Shown: in pieces, positions 7,699-16,310 of the stretch
How positions within the stretch are numbered: the stretch's first letter is position 1
How the letters are laid out: the number at the start of each line of letters is the position of its first letter
Assembly (NCBI GenBank): GCA_016197365.1
Contig: JACPVS010000006.1
Coordinates: 620,001-684,000, forward strand
Source: Mycolicibacterium cosmeticum
GTDB taxonomy: Bacteria; Actinomycetota; Actinomycetes; Mycobacteriales; Mycobacteriaceae
DNA: 64,000 nt
Reading direction: 5' to 3'
Program-made: the position numbers and the translations under genes
Notes under the pieces: generated by a model
What the model saw: the letters and a program-made list of their open reading frames with translations, nothing else
Told to the model about the DNA's origin: nothing
The model's database searches: none

Positions 7699-8862
7699 TC
7701 AGGCGGAGTGCTGCACCAGGTTCACCATCATCCGCACCCCGACCTCGAGGGCACGCTCGTCGAGGTCGAACGTCGGCTGGTGCAGATCCAGCTGCGGCCC
7801 TTCGCCGGACCAGACCCCGAGACGGGCCATCGCACCGGGCACCTCTTCGAGATACCAGGAGAAGTCCTCGCCGCCACCGGACTGGTGGGTGTCGGCCAGC
7901 GCGTCCGGGCCCAGCGCCTCGATGGCGTGGGTGAGGATGCGGGTGGAGACCTCCTCATTGACCACCGGCGGGACACCGCGCCGGTAGTTGACCGCATGTT
8001 CCACCTGCAGCGGCGCCAAGATAGACGAAACCACTTCCTGGACAAGGGCTTCCAGCGTCAGCCACGTCTCGCGGCTGGCGGTGCGGATGGTGCCGGCCAG
8101 CGTCCCGGTCTGCGGTATGGCATTGGCGGCCACTCCGGCGTTGACCGCACCCCACACCATCACCGTGCTCAACCGCGGATCGATCCGGCGCGACAGCACG
8201 CCCGGCACCCCGGTGATCAGGCTGCCCATCGCGTACACCAGATCCCCGGTGAGGTGCGGTCGCGAGGTGTGTCCACCCGGCGAGTGCAGGGTGATCTCGA
8301 TCGAGTCGGCGGCCGACGTGATCGGGCCGGGCCGCGTCGCGATCTTGCCGACCTCCAGGCGCGGGTCGCAGTGCAGCGCGAAGATCCGCGTCACCCCGGA
8401 CACCGCACCGGCTGCCACGGCATCGATCGCGCCGCCGGGCATCAGTTCCTCGGCGGGCTGGAAGATCAGCCGCACCCCGACCGGCAACTCCGGCGCCGAA
8501 GCCATCGCCAGCGCCGCTCCGAGCAGCACGGCGGTGTGCGCGTCGTGCCCGCAGGCGTGCGCCACGCCGGGCACGGCCGACGTGAACGGCAGCCCGGTGC
8601 GCTCGGCCATCGGCAGCGCATCCATATCGGCGCGTAACGCCACCCGGGGGCCGTCGTCGGGGCCGAAGTCACACGTCAGCCCGGTGCCGCCGGGCAGCAC
8701 CTTCGGATTGAGCCCGGCGTCGGCCAGCCGGTTGGCGACGAACTCGGTGGTGGCGAACTCCTGGCGTCCGAGTTCGGGGTGGGTGTGGATGTGCCGGCGC
8801 CAGGACACCAGGTCTTCGCGGTGGGCGGCCAGCCATGCTTCGGTGTGCTCGCGCAGGCTCAT
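7699..8862 (-). CDS. amiA1: M20 family amidohydrolase AmiA1-like, 387 aa
   Basis: A zinc amidohydrolase/peptidase of family M20 (aminoacylase/HipO branch), expected to hydrolyse N-acyl or amide bonds in the cytosol. Metal ligands are visible: ADMDALP, then ACGHDAHT, then QPAEE, with SGGGEDFSWY near the C-terminus. A dimerisation/lid insertion occupies the middle (HSPGGHTSRPH). I chose ATG 8862 because it overlaps the TGA of the upstream amidohydrolase as ATGA and gives a family-normal length. The open frame extends much further upstream but only as a shadow of that gene. Ortholog of Rv3305c by order. The physiological substrate is unknown. Confidence 0.9.
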   Translation of the reverse strand: MSLREHTEAWLAAHREDLVSWRRHIHTHPELGRQEFATTEFVANRLADAGLNPKVLPGGTGLTCDFGPDDGPRVALRADMDALPMAERTGLPFTSAVPGVAHACGHDAHTAVLLGAALAMASAPELPVGVRLIFQPAEELMPGGAIDAVAAGAVSGVTRIFALHCDPRLEVGKIATRPGPITSAADSIEITLHSPGGHTSRPHLTGDLVYAMGSLITGVPGVLSRRIDPRLSTVMVWGAVNAGVAANAIPQTGTLAGTIRTASRETWLTLEALVQEVVSSILAPLQVEHAVNYRRGVPPVVNEEVSTRILTHAIEALGPDALADTHQSGGGEDFSWYLEEVPGAMARLGVWSGEGPQLDLHQPTFDLDERALEVGVRMMVNLVQHSA

Positions 8863-10043
8863 CGGTTCTCCCGTCGGGCCTGCGCCGCCAGCACCCGGTC
8901 CCGCTCGCCGGAATCCTGAGCCAGCGCAACCACCGTGCGGGCCAACATGATTGCGCCTTCGACGACTGCCTTGTCGGCCGACGGGCTCGCCGCGGCCACC
9001 GTGAACTCGGGCTGGTGGATGGAGGCGCCGCCGGCGTCCACGCCCACCACGGGATGGATACCCGGCATCACCTGCGTCACGTTGCCCATGTCGGTGCTGC
9101 CCAATGGCAGCGCCACCTCGAGCTCCCTGGTCACGGGTGTGCGTCCCACCCGCAGCATCTCGGCGCGGAACACCTCCGACAGGAACGCATCGGGCGCCAA
9201 CGCGTCGTAGGGCGGGGCCGTCTCGGCGACCTTGTGCTCGCAGCCGGTGGCCACCGCTCCGGCGGCGAAGCACCCGGCCATCCGCTCCTCCAATTCGTGC
9301 AGCGACTCCATCGTGGTGGCGCGCATGGTGTAGCGCAGTTCGGTGTGCGCGGGAATGATGTTGCTGGCCTGGCCGCCCTCGGTGACCAGCCCGTGCACCA
9401 TCTGGCCGGGCGCCAGCTGCTGACGCAACAGGCCGATGGCCACCTGCGCCACGGTCAGCGCGTCCGCGGCGTTGATCCCCAGGTAGGGCGCCACCGCGGC
9501 GTGCGATTCCCGCCCGGTATATCCGACGGCCACCTCTGAAAGCGCCAGTGAGCGGGCCGCCGCGATGTCCACCGGACCCGGATGCAGCATCACCGTGGCC
9601 GCGATGTCGTCAAACGTTCCGGCGTTGAGCAGCAAGGCTTTTCCGCCACCGGTTTCTTCGGCCGGGGTGCCCACCAGGACGACGGTCAAGCCGAGTTCGT
9701 CGGCGACATCGGCCAGCGCAAGTGCGGTGCCGACCGCGGAGGCGGCGATGATGTTGTGCCCGCAGGCATGCCCGATTCCGGGCAGCGCGTCGTACTCGGC
9801 GCAGATGCCGATGACCAGCGGGCCGCTGCCGTACTCGGCGCGGAAGGCGGTCTTCAAGCCGCCAGGTGCGGCCGTCACCGTAAATCCGCGCTCGGCGGCC
9901 AGGGCTTGCGTCTTGGCGCAGCTGCGATGTTCCTCGAACGCCAGCTCGGGCTCGGCGTGGATCGCATGGGACAGTTCGATGAGATCACCGCGACGCCGGT
10001 GGACGGCGTCCTCGACACTCGACAACGCGGCGACCGTGGGCAT
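8859..10043 (-). CDS. amiB1: M20 family amidohydrolase AmiB1-like, 394 aa
   Basis: Second M20-type amidohydrolase, paralogous to its downstream neighbour. Motifs: [17 protein letters not shown] with metal-binding Asp, Cys/His, then [11 protein letters not shown], and [13 protein letters not shown] at the C-terminal metal site. The length equals that reported for Rv3306c. The two genes overlap by 4 bp and must be co-transcribed and translationally coupled. The ATG at 10043 is only 18 bp from the divergent deoD start. The minus strand has GATACT 6 bases before the ATG, placed like a -10 box for a leaderless mRNA. It may act on N-acyl amino acids or p-aminobenzoyl-glutamate-like compounds, but this is inference. 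Confidence 0.9.
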   Translation of the reverse strand: MPTVAALSSVEDAVHRRRGDLIELSHAIHAEPELAFEEHRSCAKTQALAAERGFTVTAAPGGLKTAFRAEYGSGPLVIGICAEYDALPGIGHACGHNIIAASAVGTALALADVADELGLTVVLVGTPAEETGGGKALLLNAGTFDDIAATVMLHPGPVDIAAARSLALSEVAVGYTGRESHAAVAPYLGINAADALTVAQVAIGLLRQQLAPGQMVHGLVTEGGQASNIIPAHTELRYTMRATTMESLHELEERMAGCFAAGAVATGCEHKVAETAPPYDALAPDAFLSEVFRAEMLRVGRTPVTRELEVALPLGSTDMGNVTQVMPGIHPVVGVDAGGASIHQPEFTVAAASPSADKAVVEGAIMLARTVVALAQDSGERDRVLAAQARRENR

Positions 10044-10061
10044 CCTGGCAGTATCTCACCC

Positions 10062-10856
10062 GTGACTGATCCGCAGCTGTCGGCCGAGGCCGCCGCCCAG
10101 GCGATCCGCGAACGCACCGGCGTCGACGCCCACGATGTCGCGGTGGTGCTGGGCTCCGGCTGGGCACCGGCCGTCGAGCAACTCGGGACACCGACCGCCA
10201 CCGTTGCGATGGCCGAATTGCCCGGTTTCACGCCGCCGACCGCGGCCGGACACGGTGGCCGGGTCCTTTCGGTTCCCATCGGGGCGCACCACGTCTTGAT
10301 ACTGGTGGGACGCATCCACGCCTATGAGGGTCACGACCTGCAGCATGTCGTGCACCCGGTGCGTACGGCGTGCGCGGCGGGGGTGGGCACCGTCGTGCTC
10401 ACGAACGCCGCCGGCGGGTTGCGGGCGGACTACCGCGTCGGCGAACCGGTGCTGATCAGCGATCATCTGAATCTGACGGCGCGCTCGCCGCTGGTGGGGG
10501 CGCAGTTCGTCGACCTGGTGGACGCCTACGCGCCGCGATTGCGCGCCATCGCCCGCGAGATCGATGCGACGTTGGCCGACGGGGTCTACGCCGGCCTGCC
10601 CGGCCCGCACTACGAGACCCCTGCCGAGATCCGGATGCTGCGCACGCTGGGTGCGGACCTGGTCGGGATGTCCACGGTGCACGAGACGATCGCGGCGCGC
10701 GCGGCCGGCGCCGAGGTGCTGGGCCTCTCGCTGGTGACAAACCTGGCGGCGGGGATGACGGGTCAGCCGCTGTCGCACGCGGAGGTGCTGGAGGCCGGCC
10801 GCCAGTCGGCCGCACGGATGGGTGCACTGCTGGCCGCGGTGATCGCGCGTCTCTAG
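10062..10856 (+). CDS. deoD: Purine nucleoside phosphorylase, 264 aa
   Basis: Trimeric-type purine nucleoside phosphorylase (Rv3307 ortholog), converting inosine or guanosine plus phosphate to base and ribose-1-phosphate in purine salvage. The phosphate loop VVLGSGWAP is at residues 25-33, [15 protein letters not shown] is the family signature, [14 protein letters not shown] the base-adjacent loop, and GMSTVHETI and VTNLAAGM complete the site. Start GTG 10062 gives a normal length. The open frame extends far upstream only as antisense of amiB1. It is divergent from amiB1 across 18 bp and convergent with the TetR gene, whose stop codon overlaps it by 3 bp. Other salvage genes (add, deoA, cdd, upp) lie within 13 kb. 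Confidence 0.95.
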   Translation: MTDPQLSAEAAAQAIRERTGVDAHDVAVVLGSGWAPAVEQLGTPTATVAMAELPGFTPPTAAGHGGRVLSVPIGAHHVLILVGRIHAYEGHDLQHVVHPVRTACAAGVGTVVLTNAAGGLRADYRVGEPVLISDHLNLTARSPLVGAQFVDLVDAYAPRLRAIAREIDATLADGVYAGLPGPHYETPAEIRMLRTLGADLVGMSTVHETIAARAAGAEVLGLSLVTNLAAGMTGQPLSHAEVLEAGRQSAARMGALLAAVIARL

Positions 10857-11398
10857 CCGGTGAGATAGCGCTGCAGCGTCGGGCCGATCCAGTCGACGAT
10901 CTGCGGTCCCGACATGGCGGCCAGGGGCGGAAACGCCAGGACATAGCGACACAGGGCCATGCCGAGTACCTGCGAGGCGGCCAGCCCGGCCCGCACCGGA
11001 GTATCGGGCGCATCGCCCGTCGCCTTGGCCACCACCGGTCCCAATTGGGCGGCGAAGATCGTCCGCATCCGTTCTGCGACAGCCTCATTCGTGACGCCGA
11101 CGCGCAGCAGGATGAGCAGCGCCCCGTCGCGCTCCCAGCGCTCGACGAAGTGTGTGGCCAGCGCGGCGCCCAACTGTTCCGCCGGGACCTCGGTGAGGTC
11201 GGGTAGCTCCAGATCGAACTCGGCCGCCGCGCCGAACAGCGCCTCCTTGTTTCCGAAGTAGCGCATCACCATCGAGGGATCGATGCCCACGTCGGCGGCG
11301 ATCCCCCGGATGGTTGCCTTCTCGTACCCGTCGGTGGCGAACCGCTCGCGGGCTGCGGCCAGGATCAACGCCTTCGTCTCGCTCGCCGGTCTCCTCAT
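10853..11398 (-). CDS. TetR family transcriptional regulator, 181 aa
   Basis: One-domain TetR repressor. The N-terminal helix-turn-helix reads [20 protein letters not shown] then [20 protein letters not shown] (residues 15-55). The all-helical C-terminal ligand domain is of the TetR_C type with [10 protein letters not shown]. The start ATG 11398 follows family alignments ([13 protein letters not shown]). It is divergent from the FAD monooxygenase across a 99-bp region with four copies of a GYCAACAANCGTTGRC-like site, so it very probably represses that monooxygenase and itself. It is not part of the deoD-pmmB core order known from M. tuberculosis and so belongs to an accessory block. Confidence 0.9.
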   Translation of the reverse strand: MRRPASETKALILAAARERFATDGYEKATIRGIAADVGIDPSMVMRYFGNKEALFGAAAEFDLELPDLTEVPAEQLGAALATHFVERWERDGALLILLRVGVTNEAVAERMRTIFAAQLGPVVAKATGDAPDTPVRAGLAASQVLGMALCRYVLAFPPLAAMSGPQIVDWIGPTLQRYLTG

Positions 11399-11485
11399 GC
11401 CAACAACTGTAGGCCAACAACCGTTGACATCACCGAGGGTCGGGTTTAACGTGTTGTCAACAAGCGTTGGCAAACAGTCGTTGAC
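11399..11485. promoter_or_regulatory. Four TetR-type operator sites between the regulator and the FAD monooxygenase
   Basis: Sites: 11399-11413 (CCAACAACTGTAGGC, degenerate right half), 11413-11428 (GCCAACAACCGTTGAC), 11456-11471 (GTCAACAAGCGTTGGC) and 11470-11485 (GCAAACAGTCGTTGAC). The common core is CAAC-N4-GTTG in imperfect dyad symmetry. The last two overlap and sit directly before the monooxygenase ribosome site. The first touches the TetR start codon, as expected for autoregulation. Confidence 0.75.
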
Positions 11486-11497
11486 CAAGGAGAGATC

Positions 11498-12637
11498 ATG
11501 CACACCACCGATGTCCTCATCGTCGGCGCGGGCCCGGTCGGGCTGACCGCGGCGCTCGTGCTCACCCAACGCGGCCACGTCGTGACCGTCGTCGACCAGC
11601 AGGCCGAGGGCGCCAACACGTCGCGCGCCGCCGTCGTGCACCCGCACACCCTGGAACTTCTCCAGCCCTACGGCGTCACCGAAGCACTCGTGCGACGCGG
11701 GGTGCACACACCGACGTTCGCGATCCGGGACCGCGACGACCTCCTCGTCGCAGTGCCGTTCGACCAGCTGGCGTCCCGCTATCCGTACACGCTGATGATC
11801 TCGCAGGCCGATACCGAGACGTTCTTGCTGGACCGCCTCGAACAGCTCGGTGGGAAGGTCATCCGGCCGGCCACCGTCACGGGGGTTTCGCAGCACGACG
11901 CCGGCGTCGAGGTCGCTTTCGCGGACGGACAACGCGTGACAGCGCGGTATGTCGTCGGCGCCGACGGCATGCACAGCACGGTGCGCGAGCAGACCGGCAT
12001 CGCGTTCACCGGTAGCACCTACGCCGAATCCTTCGCCCTCGCCGACGTGCGGCTGTCGGGCGGCGTCCCCAGCGACGAAGTGATCCTGTACTTCTCCCCC
12101 GCGGGCCTGGCGGTGGTGGCGCCGCTGCCCGACGGCCTGTACCGCATCGTCGCGACCGTCGACGATGCTCCACAGCATCCGAATGCCGGGTTCGTGCAAG
12201 CACTTCTGGATGGGCGTGGCCCGGTGGCGCATCCGGTCGTGGTCGACGACGTCGTGTGGGGTTCTCGCTTCCGCGTGCACCATCGCATCGCGGATGCCTT
12301 CCGCGACCGCCGCGTCCTGCTGGCCGGCGACGCGGCGCATGTGCATTCGCCCGCGGGCGGGCAGGGCATGAATCTGGGCATCGAGGACGCCGTCCTGCTC
12401 GGCGAGCTGTTGTCTCGGGTGCTCGCCGGCGAGCCCGATCACCTGCTCGAGGCATATGCAGCCGAGCGTCGGCGTACCGCCGAAGGTGTTGTCGCCCTGG
12501 CCGGTCGGCTCACCGCGCTGGCGACCGCGTCGCCCGGGCGCCGGCCGTTCCGGAACCTGGCCATGCGGATGGCGGGGAAGCTACAGCCGGTGCGCCACGC
12601 CCTGGCGATGCGGTTGTCGGGATTGGACCGGCGATGA
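11498..12637 (+). CDS. FAD-dependent aromatic-type monooxygenase, 379 aa
   Basis: A class A flavoprotein monooxygenase (PHBH/TfdB superfamily). The FAD GXGXXG motif VLIVGAGPVGLTAALVLTQRG (quoted in part) lies at residues 7-25, the DG motif VVGADGMHSTVRE near residue 155, and the FAD-ribityl motif VLLAGDAAHVHSPAGGQGMN near residue 275. It would hydroxylate a small aromatic or hydrophobic compound with NAD(P)H and O2. A strong ribosome site AAGGAGAG precedes ATG 11498. At 379 aa it is shorter than 500-aa relatives because it lacks the C-terminal thioredoxin-like domain. It is divergent from the TetR gene with shared operators, which suggests substrate-inducible detoxification. M. tuberculosis has no counterpart at this position as far as I recall. 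Confidence 0.88.
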   Translation: MHTTDVLIVGAGPVGLTAALVLTQRGHVVTVVDQQAEGANTSRAAVVHPHTLELLQPYGVTEALVRRGVHTPTFAIRDRDDLLVAVPFDQLASRYPYTLMISQADTETFLLDRLEQLGGKVIRPATVTGVSQHDAGVEVAFADGQRVTARYVVGADGMHSTVREQTGIAFTGSTYAESFALADVRLSGGVPSDEVILYFSPAGLAVVAPLPDGLYRIVATVDDAPQHPNAGFVQALLDGRGPVAHPVVVDDVVWGSRFRVHHRIADAFRDRRVLLAGDAAHVHSPAGGQGMNLGIEDAVLLGELLSRVLAGEPDHLLEAYAAERRRTAEGVVALAGRLTALATASPGRRPFRNLAMRMAGKLQPVRHALAMRLSGLDRR

Positions 12638-12650
12638 GTCCGGTCGACCG

Positions 12651-13757
12651 TCATCGACCGACGGTGGCGACCTCGACCGGCGGTGTGACCGTTCGTCGCC
12701 GAGCGGTCAGTTTGGCCAGGGTCCGCGCCAGAAGCGGTGCGGCGAACAGCATCAGCAGAATCCGCACCACCTGCGCGGCGATGATGAAGGTGACGTTGGA
12801 GCCGGTCTCGACCGCGGTGGCCAGGACGGCGTAGACCCCGCCGGGGCTGGTGGCGAGGTATCCCTCCAGCGGGGTGAGGCCGGCGAAGTTGGCCAGCACG
12901 ACGCCGAGTCCGGCCGTCGCGACGCCGAGCGCCACGATCAAGGCCAGCGCCCACGGCAGGATGCGCGCGACCGCGCGCAAGGAGTCCCGGGTGAACGCCA
13001 GCCCGGCCTGCCAGCCGATCACCAGATAGCCGACCTGAACGAGCACGGCGGGCACGGTGAGCCCGAAGGACAGGCCGGTCAGTTGCAGCGCGACGGTCAG
13101 GGCCAGCGGCCCGAGCAGTCCGGCGCCCGGTAGGCGCGCCAGCTTGCCCACGGTGGCGCCGACCAGCACCAGGGCAACGAGTATCACCAGACTGAGATAC
13201 CAAGGGGCGGAATTAGATTCACCGACCAGGCCGGCACCGGTATGCGACTTGTCGGCGTGATAGACCAGCGTGACCACCACCGGCATCGACGCAGTCACCA
13301 GCGCGACCCGCAAATACTGAACCACCGACACCACCCGGTCATCGCCGCCGAGTTCACGGGCAATGGCGACCAGTCCCGACGCGCCGCCGGCGACCAGGGC
13401 CAGGGAGCCGGTCAGCGGGGTGAGGTCGCGATGCAGACCCAGCAGGGCGCCGGCAAGCACCGACAGCAGCAGGGTGGCGACCGCGACGCCGAGTACCGGC
13501 AGCCAGTGCGGACCGAGGGCGCCCACGGCGTTCTCCGACACCATGGTGCCGATGTAGACGCCGAGCACACCTTGCGCGGCGACCCCGGCGCGACGCGGGA
13601 CGCCTGCCGGGGCGAGGGAAGACAGCGCCAACACGATGCCGACGATCAGTGCGGCGAACAAGGCTGCCGACGGCACGCCGGCCAGGGTAAGTGGAACCGT
13701 GACGGCCACACTGACCGTCAGCAACAACATCCACCTGGCAAGTTTTCTCATGTCCAT
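12651..13757 (-). CDS. AbrB family membrane protein (putative transporter/regulator), 368 aa
   Basis: A multi-pass inner-membrane protein of the AbrB (PF05145, formerly ammonia monooxygenase-like) family, with about ten hydrophobic segments and the duplicated family motifs GVLGVYIGTMVS and SLALVAGGASGLVAIARELGGDDRVVSVVQYLRV (quoted in part). The function of the family is not settled. I chose ATG 13757 (MDMRKLARWML), not 13802, because the palindrome CAAGTATGGACTTG lies at 13760-13773 and looks like an operator, not coding sequence. It is divergent from a MarR gene, the likely regulator. The gene is convergent with the monooxygenase, leaving 13 bp. Confidence 0.82.
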   Translation of the reverse strand: MDMRKLARWMLLLTVSVAVTVPLTLAGVPSAALFAALIVGIVLALSSLAPAGVPRRAGVAAQGVLGVYIGTMVSENAVGALGPHWLPVLGVAVATLLLSVLAGALLGLHRDLTPLTGSLALVAGGASGLVAIARELGGDDRVVSVVQYLRVALVTASMPVVVTLVYHADKSHTGAGLVGESNSAPWYLSLVILVALVLVGATVGKLARLPGAGLLGPLALTVALQLTGLSFGLTVPAVLVQVGYLVIGWQAGLAFTRDSLRAVARILPWALALIVALGVATAGLGVVLANFAGLTPLEGYLATSPGGVYAVLATAVETGSNVTFIIAAQVVRILLMLFAAPLLARTLAKLTARRRTVTPPVEVATVGR

Positions 13758-13759
13758 AT

Positions 13760-13827
13760 CAAGTATGGACTTGCATTTCTTGACTTTCAACCCTAGTGAC
13801 ACAGATCAAATACCAAGGTTAGACTTG
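13760..13827. promoter_or_regulatory. Paired MarR-type operators CAAG-N6-CTTG
   Basis: Two palindromic sites, CAAGTATGGACTTG at 13760-13773 and CAAGGTTAGACTTG at 13814-13827, 54 bp apart centre to centre. One abuts the AbrB-family start and the other lies 4 bp before the MarR start. The region is distinctly AT-richer than its surroundings. The arrangement fits autorepression plus control of the divergent membrane protein. Confidence 0.75.
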
Positions 13828-13831
13828 TCAA

Positions 13832-14290
13832 ATGAGCAACAATGACAGCTCTGCCGCCACCGAGCTGCGGGAATCGATGATGGCGGTCGCCCGGCAGATG
13901 CGCAGGCACCGGCCCGACCACGGCCTCACCCTGAGTCAGCTCGAACTACTCGGCGAGGTCAGCCGCGCCGGTTCCACCACTCCTGCGGAGCTCGGGACCC
14001 GTTTGCACGTCCGGGTCCAGTCATTGACCGACGGCATCAACGACCTGGTGAACCGAGGGCTGGCATCGCGACGCCCCGACGATCACGACCGCAGGCGTCA
14101 GCTCATCGAACTCACCGCCGACGGCCTGGCTCTGCTCGACGCCGACCGCGCCGAACGCGACGCGTGGCTGCACGCGACCATGCGCGACGCCCTGACCGAC
14201 CTGGAGTTCGATCTGCTGATGCTCGTGGCTCCCGTCCTGCGCAAGCTCGCCGACGCCGACGCTCCGGCGGCAGGCACAATCGGCGTATGA
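13832..14290 (+). CDS. MarR family transcriptional regulator, 152 aa
   Basis: A winged-helix MarR repressor. LTLSQLELLGEVSRAG begins the DNA-binding domain, with recognition segment TPAELGTRLHVRVQSLTDGIN, and the wing RRPDDHDRRRQLIELT has the family-typical DxRxR pattern. It would act as a dimer, and its operators are probably the CAAG-N6-CTTG palindromes just upstream. Its TGA overlaps the ATG of the pmmB gene (ATGA), so pmmB is now translationally coupled to a regulator gene, which is unusual for a housekeeping phosphomutase. It forms an accessory block with AbrB, the monooxygenase and TetR. Confidence 0.9.
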   Translation: MSNNDSSAATELRESMMAVARQMRRHRPDHGLTLSQLELLGEVSRAGSTTPAELGTRLHVRVQSLTDGINDLVNRGLASRRPDDHDRRRQLIELTADGLALLDADRAERDAWLHATMRDALTDLEFDLLMLVAPVLRKLADADAPAAGTIGV

Positions 14291-15795
14291 CCGGTGACCG
14301 CGCACCCGAGAACACGCTGACCTTCGGCACCGCCGGCCTGCGTGGTCCGATGCGCGACGGTCCGGACGCCATGAACGTGGGTACCGTGACCCGCGCGACG
14401 TGGGCGCTGGCCCAGGTTCTCAAAGACCGTTGCCTGGGTGGGTCGACGGTGGTGGTCGGGCGCGACGCCAGGCACCACTCCGACGATTTCGCCATGGCCA
14501 CCGCCGAAGTGCTTGCCGCCCAAGGTTTCACCGTCGTACGGCTACCCCAGCCCGCTCCGACGCCGGTGGTGGCATTCGCCGTTCGGCAACTGGGCGCCGC
14601 TGCCGGTGTGCAGATCACCGCATCGCACAATCCGTCGACCGACAACGGCTACAAGGTGTACTTCGACGGCGGGCTGCAGATCATCTCACCGACCGATCGG
14701 GAGATCGAGGCGGCCATCGCGCGGGCTCCGCGTGCCGACGAGATCGGCCGCCGGCCTGTCGAGGCGTCCGGCGTCGAACTGTTCACCGCGTACCTGGAAC
14801 GGGCCGCCCTGGTGCGCCGCGGATCCGGGGCGACGCGGGTGGCACTGACCCCCATGCACGGGGTGGGCGGCGAATTCGCCCTGGACGCCTTGGCTTTGGC
14901 CGGCTTCGACGACGTGCACACCGTCGAGGAGCAGTTCGCACCCGACCCCGACTTCCCCACTGTCGCCTTTCCCAACCCGGAAGAGCCGGGGGCCACGGAC
15001 CTTCTGCTGACCCTGGCCGACCAGGTCGGGGCCGATGTGGCCATCGCGCTGGATCCGGACGCGGACCGATGCGCGGTCGGGGTACCCACACGTCACGGTT
15101 GGCGCATGCTTTCGGGCGACGAAACCGGTTGGCTGCTGGGCGATTATCTTCTGTCCGGGCCGGCCGATCCGGCGAGCGCACTGGTGGCCAGCACCGTCGT
15201 GTCCTCACGGATGCTGGCGGCCATCGCGGCATACCGCGGCGCCCACCACGCCGAGACGCTGACCGGTTTCAAATGGCTGGCGCGGGCAACCTCACCCGGC
15301 GCCACGCTGGTCTATGCCTATGAAGAGGCGATCGGGCATTGTGTCGACCCGGAGGCGGTGCGGGACAAGGACGGCATCAGTGCCGCTGTCCTGGTGTGCG
15401 ATCTGGTGGCGGCCCTGCGTGCGCAGGGTCGCACCCTGCTCGACGCGCTCGACGATCTTGCCCGCCGGCACGGCGTCCACGCGACGGCCGCGGTGACGCG
15501 TCGCGTCGACGACGCGGACGCGGCGATGGCGGCGCTGCGCGCGAATCCGCCTGCCGCCCTTGCCGATATTGCGGTGACGGTCGACGACCTGCTGGACCGC
15601 CGGGGCCAACAGCGCACCGATGCCCTGGTGTTCACCGGCGACGGTGTCCGGGTGGTGGTACGCCCGTCGGGAACCGAGCCGAAGCTCAAGTCCTATCTCG
15701 AAGTGCACTGCGTCCCTACCGACGACCTGGACGCGGCCAGAAGCCGGGCCCGAGTCCTGCTCACTGAATTGGTCAACGCTGCGCAGCAGTGGTGA
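14287..15795 (+). CDS. pmmB: Phosphomannomutase/phosphoglucomutase PmmB-like, N-terminally short, 502 aa
   Basis: An alpha-D-phosphohexomutase, interconverting hexose-1- and hexose-6-phosphates (Rv3308 ortholog by motif and neighbours). All four active-site motifs are present: phosphoserine loop TASHNPSTDNGYK (Ser near residue 113), metal loop DPDADRC near residue 258, sugar loop YEEAIGHCVD, and phosphate loop RPSGTEPKLKSYLE near the C-terminus. The oddity is the N-terminus: only 12 residues precede FGTAGLRG, whereas relatives carry about 30-40 residues there (a DPDP...ELAERF-like helix). No such sequence is open upstream, where the MarR gene lies. The enzyme is probably still active, since the missing part is not catalytic, but stability could differ. 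Confidence 0.88.
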   Translation: MTGDRAPENTLTFGTAGLRGPMRDGPDAMNVGTVTRATWALAQVLKDRCLGGSTVVVGRDARHHSDDFAMATAEVLAAQGFTVVRLPQPAPTPVVAFAVRQLGAAAGVQITASHNPSTDNGYKVYFDGGLQIISPTDREIEAAIARAPRADEIGRRPVEASGVELFTAYLERAALVRRGSGATRVALTPMHGVGGEFALDALALAGFDDVHTVEEQFAPDPDFPTVAFPNPEEPGATDLLLTLADQVGADVAIALDPDADRCAVGVPTRHGWRMLSGDETGWLLGDYLLSGPADPASALVASTVVSSRMLAAIAAYRGAHHAETLTGFKWLARATSPGATLVYAYEEAIGHCVDPEAVRDKDGISAAVLVCDLVAALRAQGRTLLDALDDLARRHGVHATAAVTRRVDDADAAMAALRANPPAALADIAVTVDDLLDRRGQQRTDALVFTGDGVRVVVRPSGTEPKLKSYLEVHCVPTDDLDAARSRARVLLTELVNAAQQW

Positions 15796-16204
15796 CCACA
15801 ACCGGCGAGCGTCCCGGCACGGTGTTCTTCTTCGGCGGGTTCAGCACATCCGGCGACATCTGCGGAGAACCGCCGAGGGGCGGGGCTCCCGGGGTGACAG
15901 GGGGCGCCGTCGGAGGCTGCTCGAGGAAGGACTGGTCCTTGTTCCACTTGCCGTTGACCCACACGTCGCAGTGCGTCACCCCGCTGAGGCCCTCATAGCA
16001 GCACTTCTCGACGGTGTTGCCGCCCGCGTCCGTCCCGCTCGAGTAGTCACCACCGGCCTCCGGATCACTGCACTCGGTCTGTGCTTCCGATTTCGGTTGG
16101 GCGTACGCGGCGGGCGCGAGCAGGCCCATTCCGGCGGCCGCGATGGCAGCCGCTCCGAAGACGGTCGCGGTGAGCTTGGTCCAGCTGACAGGTGAGGTGG
16201 TCAT
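15773..16204 (-). CDS. Secreted Cys-containing, Pro-rich protein of unknown function, 143 aa
   Basis: I do not recognise the family. Residues 1-33 form a clear Sec signal peptide: SWTK basic start, hydrophobic run AAAIAAAGMGLLAPA, and AYAQP cleavage site. The mature part has one early Cys followed by a CC pair and a fourth Cys within about 35 residues (SDPEAGG, VEKCCYEG, VTHCDVWVNGKW), which could form two disulfides, then a Pro-rich tail TAPPVTPGAPPLGG. ATG 16204 is favoured over the upstream in-frame start because it begins right before the signal peptide and has GGGAG 9 bases ahead. Its last 23 bp overlap the 3' end of pmmB on the other strand. Confidence 0.7.
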   Translation of the reverse strand: MTTSPVSWTKLTATVFGAAAIAAAGMGLLAPAAYAQPKSEAQTECSDPEAGGDYSSGTDAGGNTVEKCCYEGLSGVTHCDVWVNGKWNKDQSFLEQPPTAPPVTPGAPPLGGSPQMSPDVLNPPKKNTVPGRSPVVVTTAAQR

Positions 16205-16310
16205 GGAGTCTCCCGTGGTCGGTCGCGGCCCGATTGCCGCGTTCACCGACTAGGAGCAGCCAGCCGTCGCGATTTCGTCATTTTTTCTGGACGAGTTTTT
16301 CCCAGCGATG

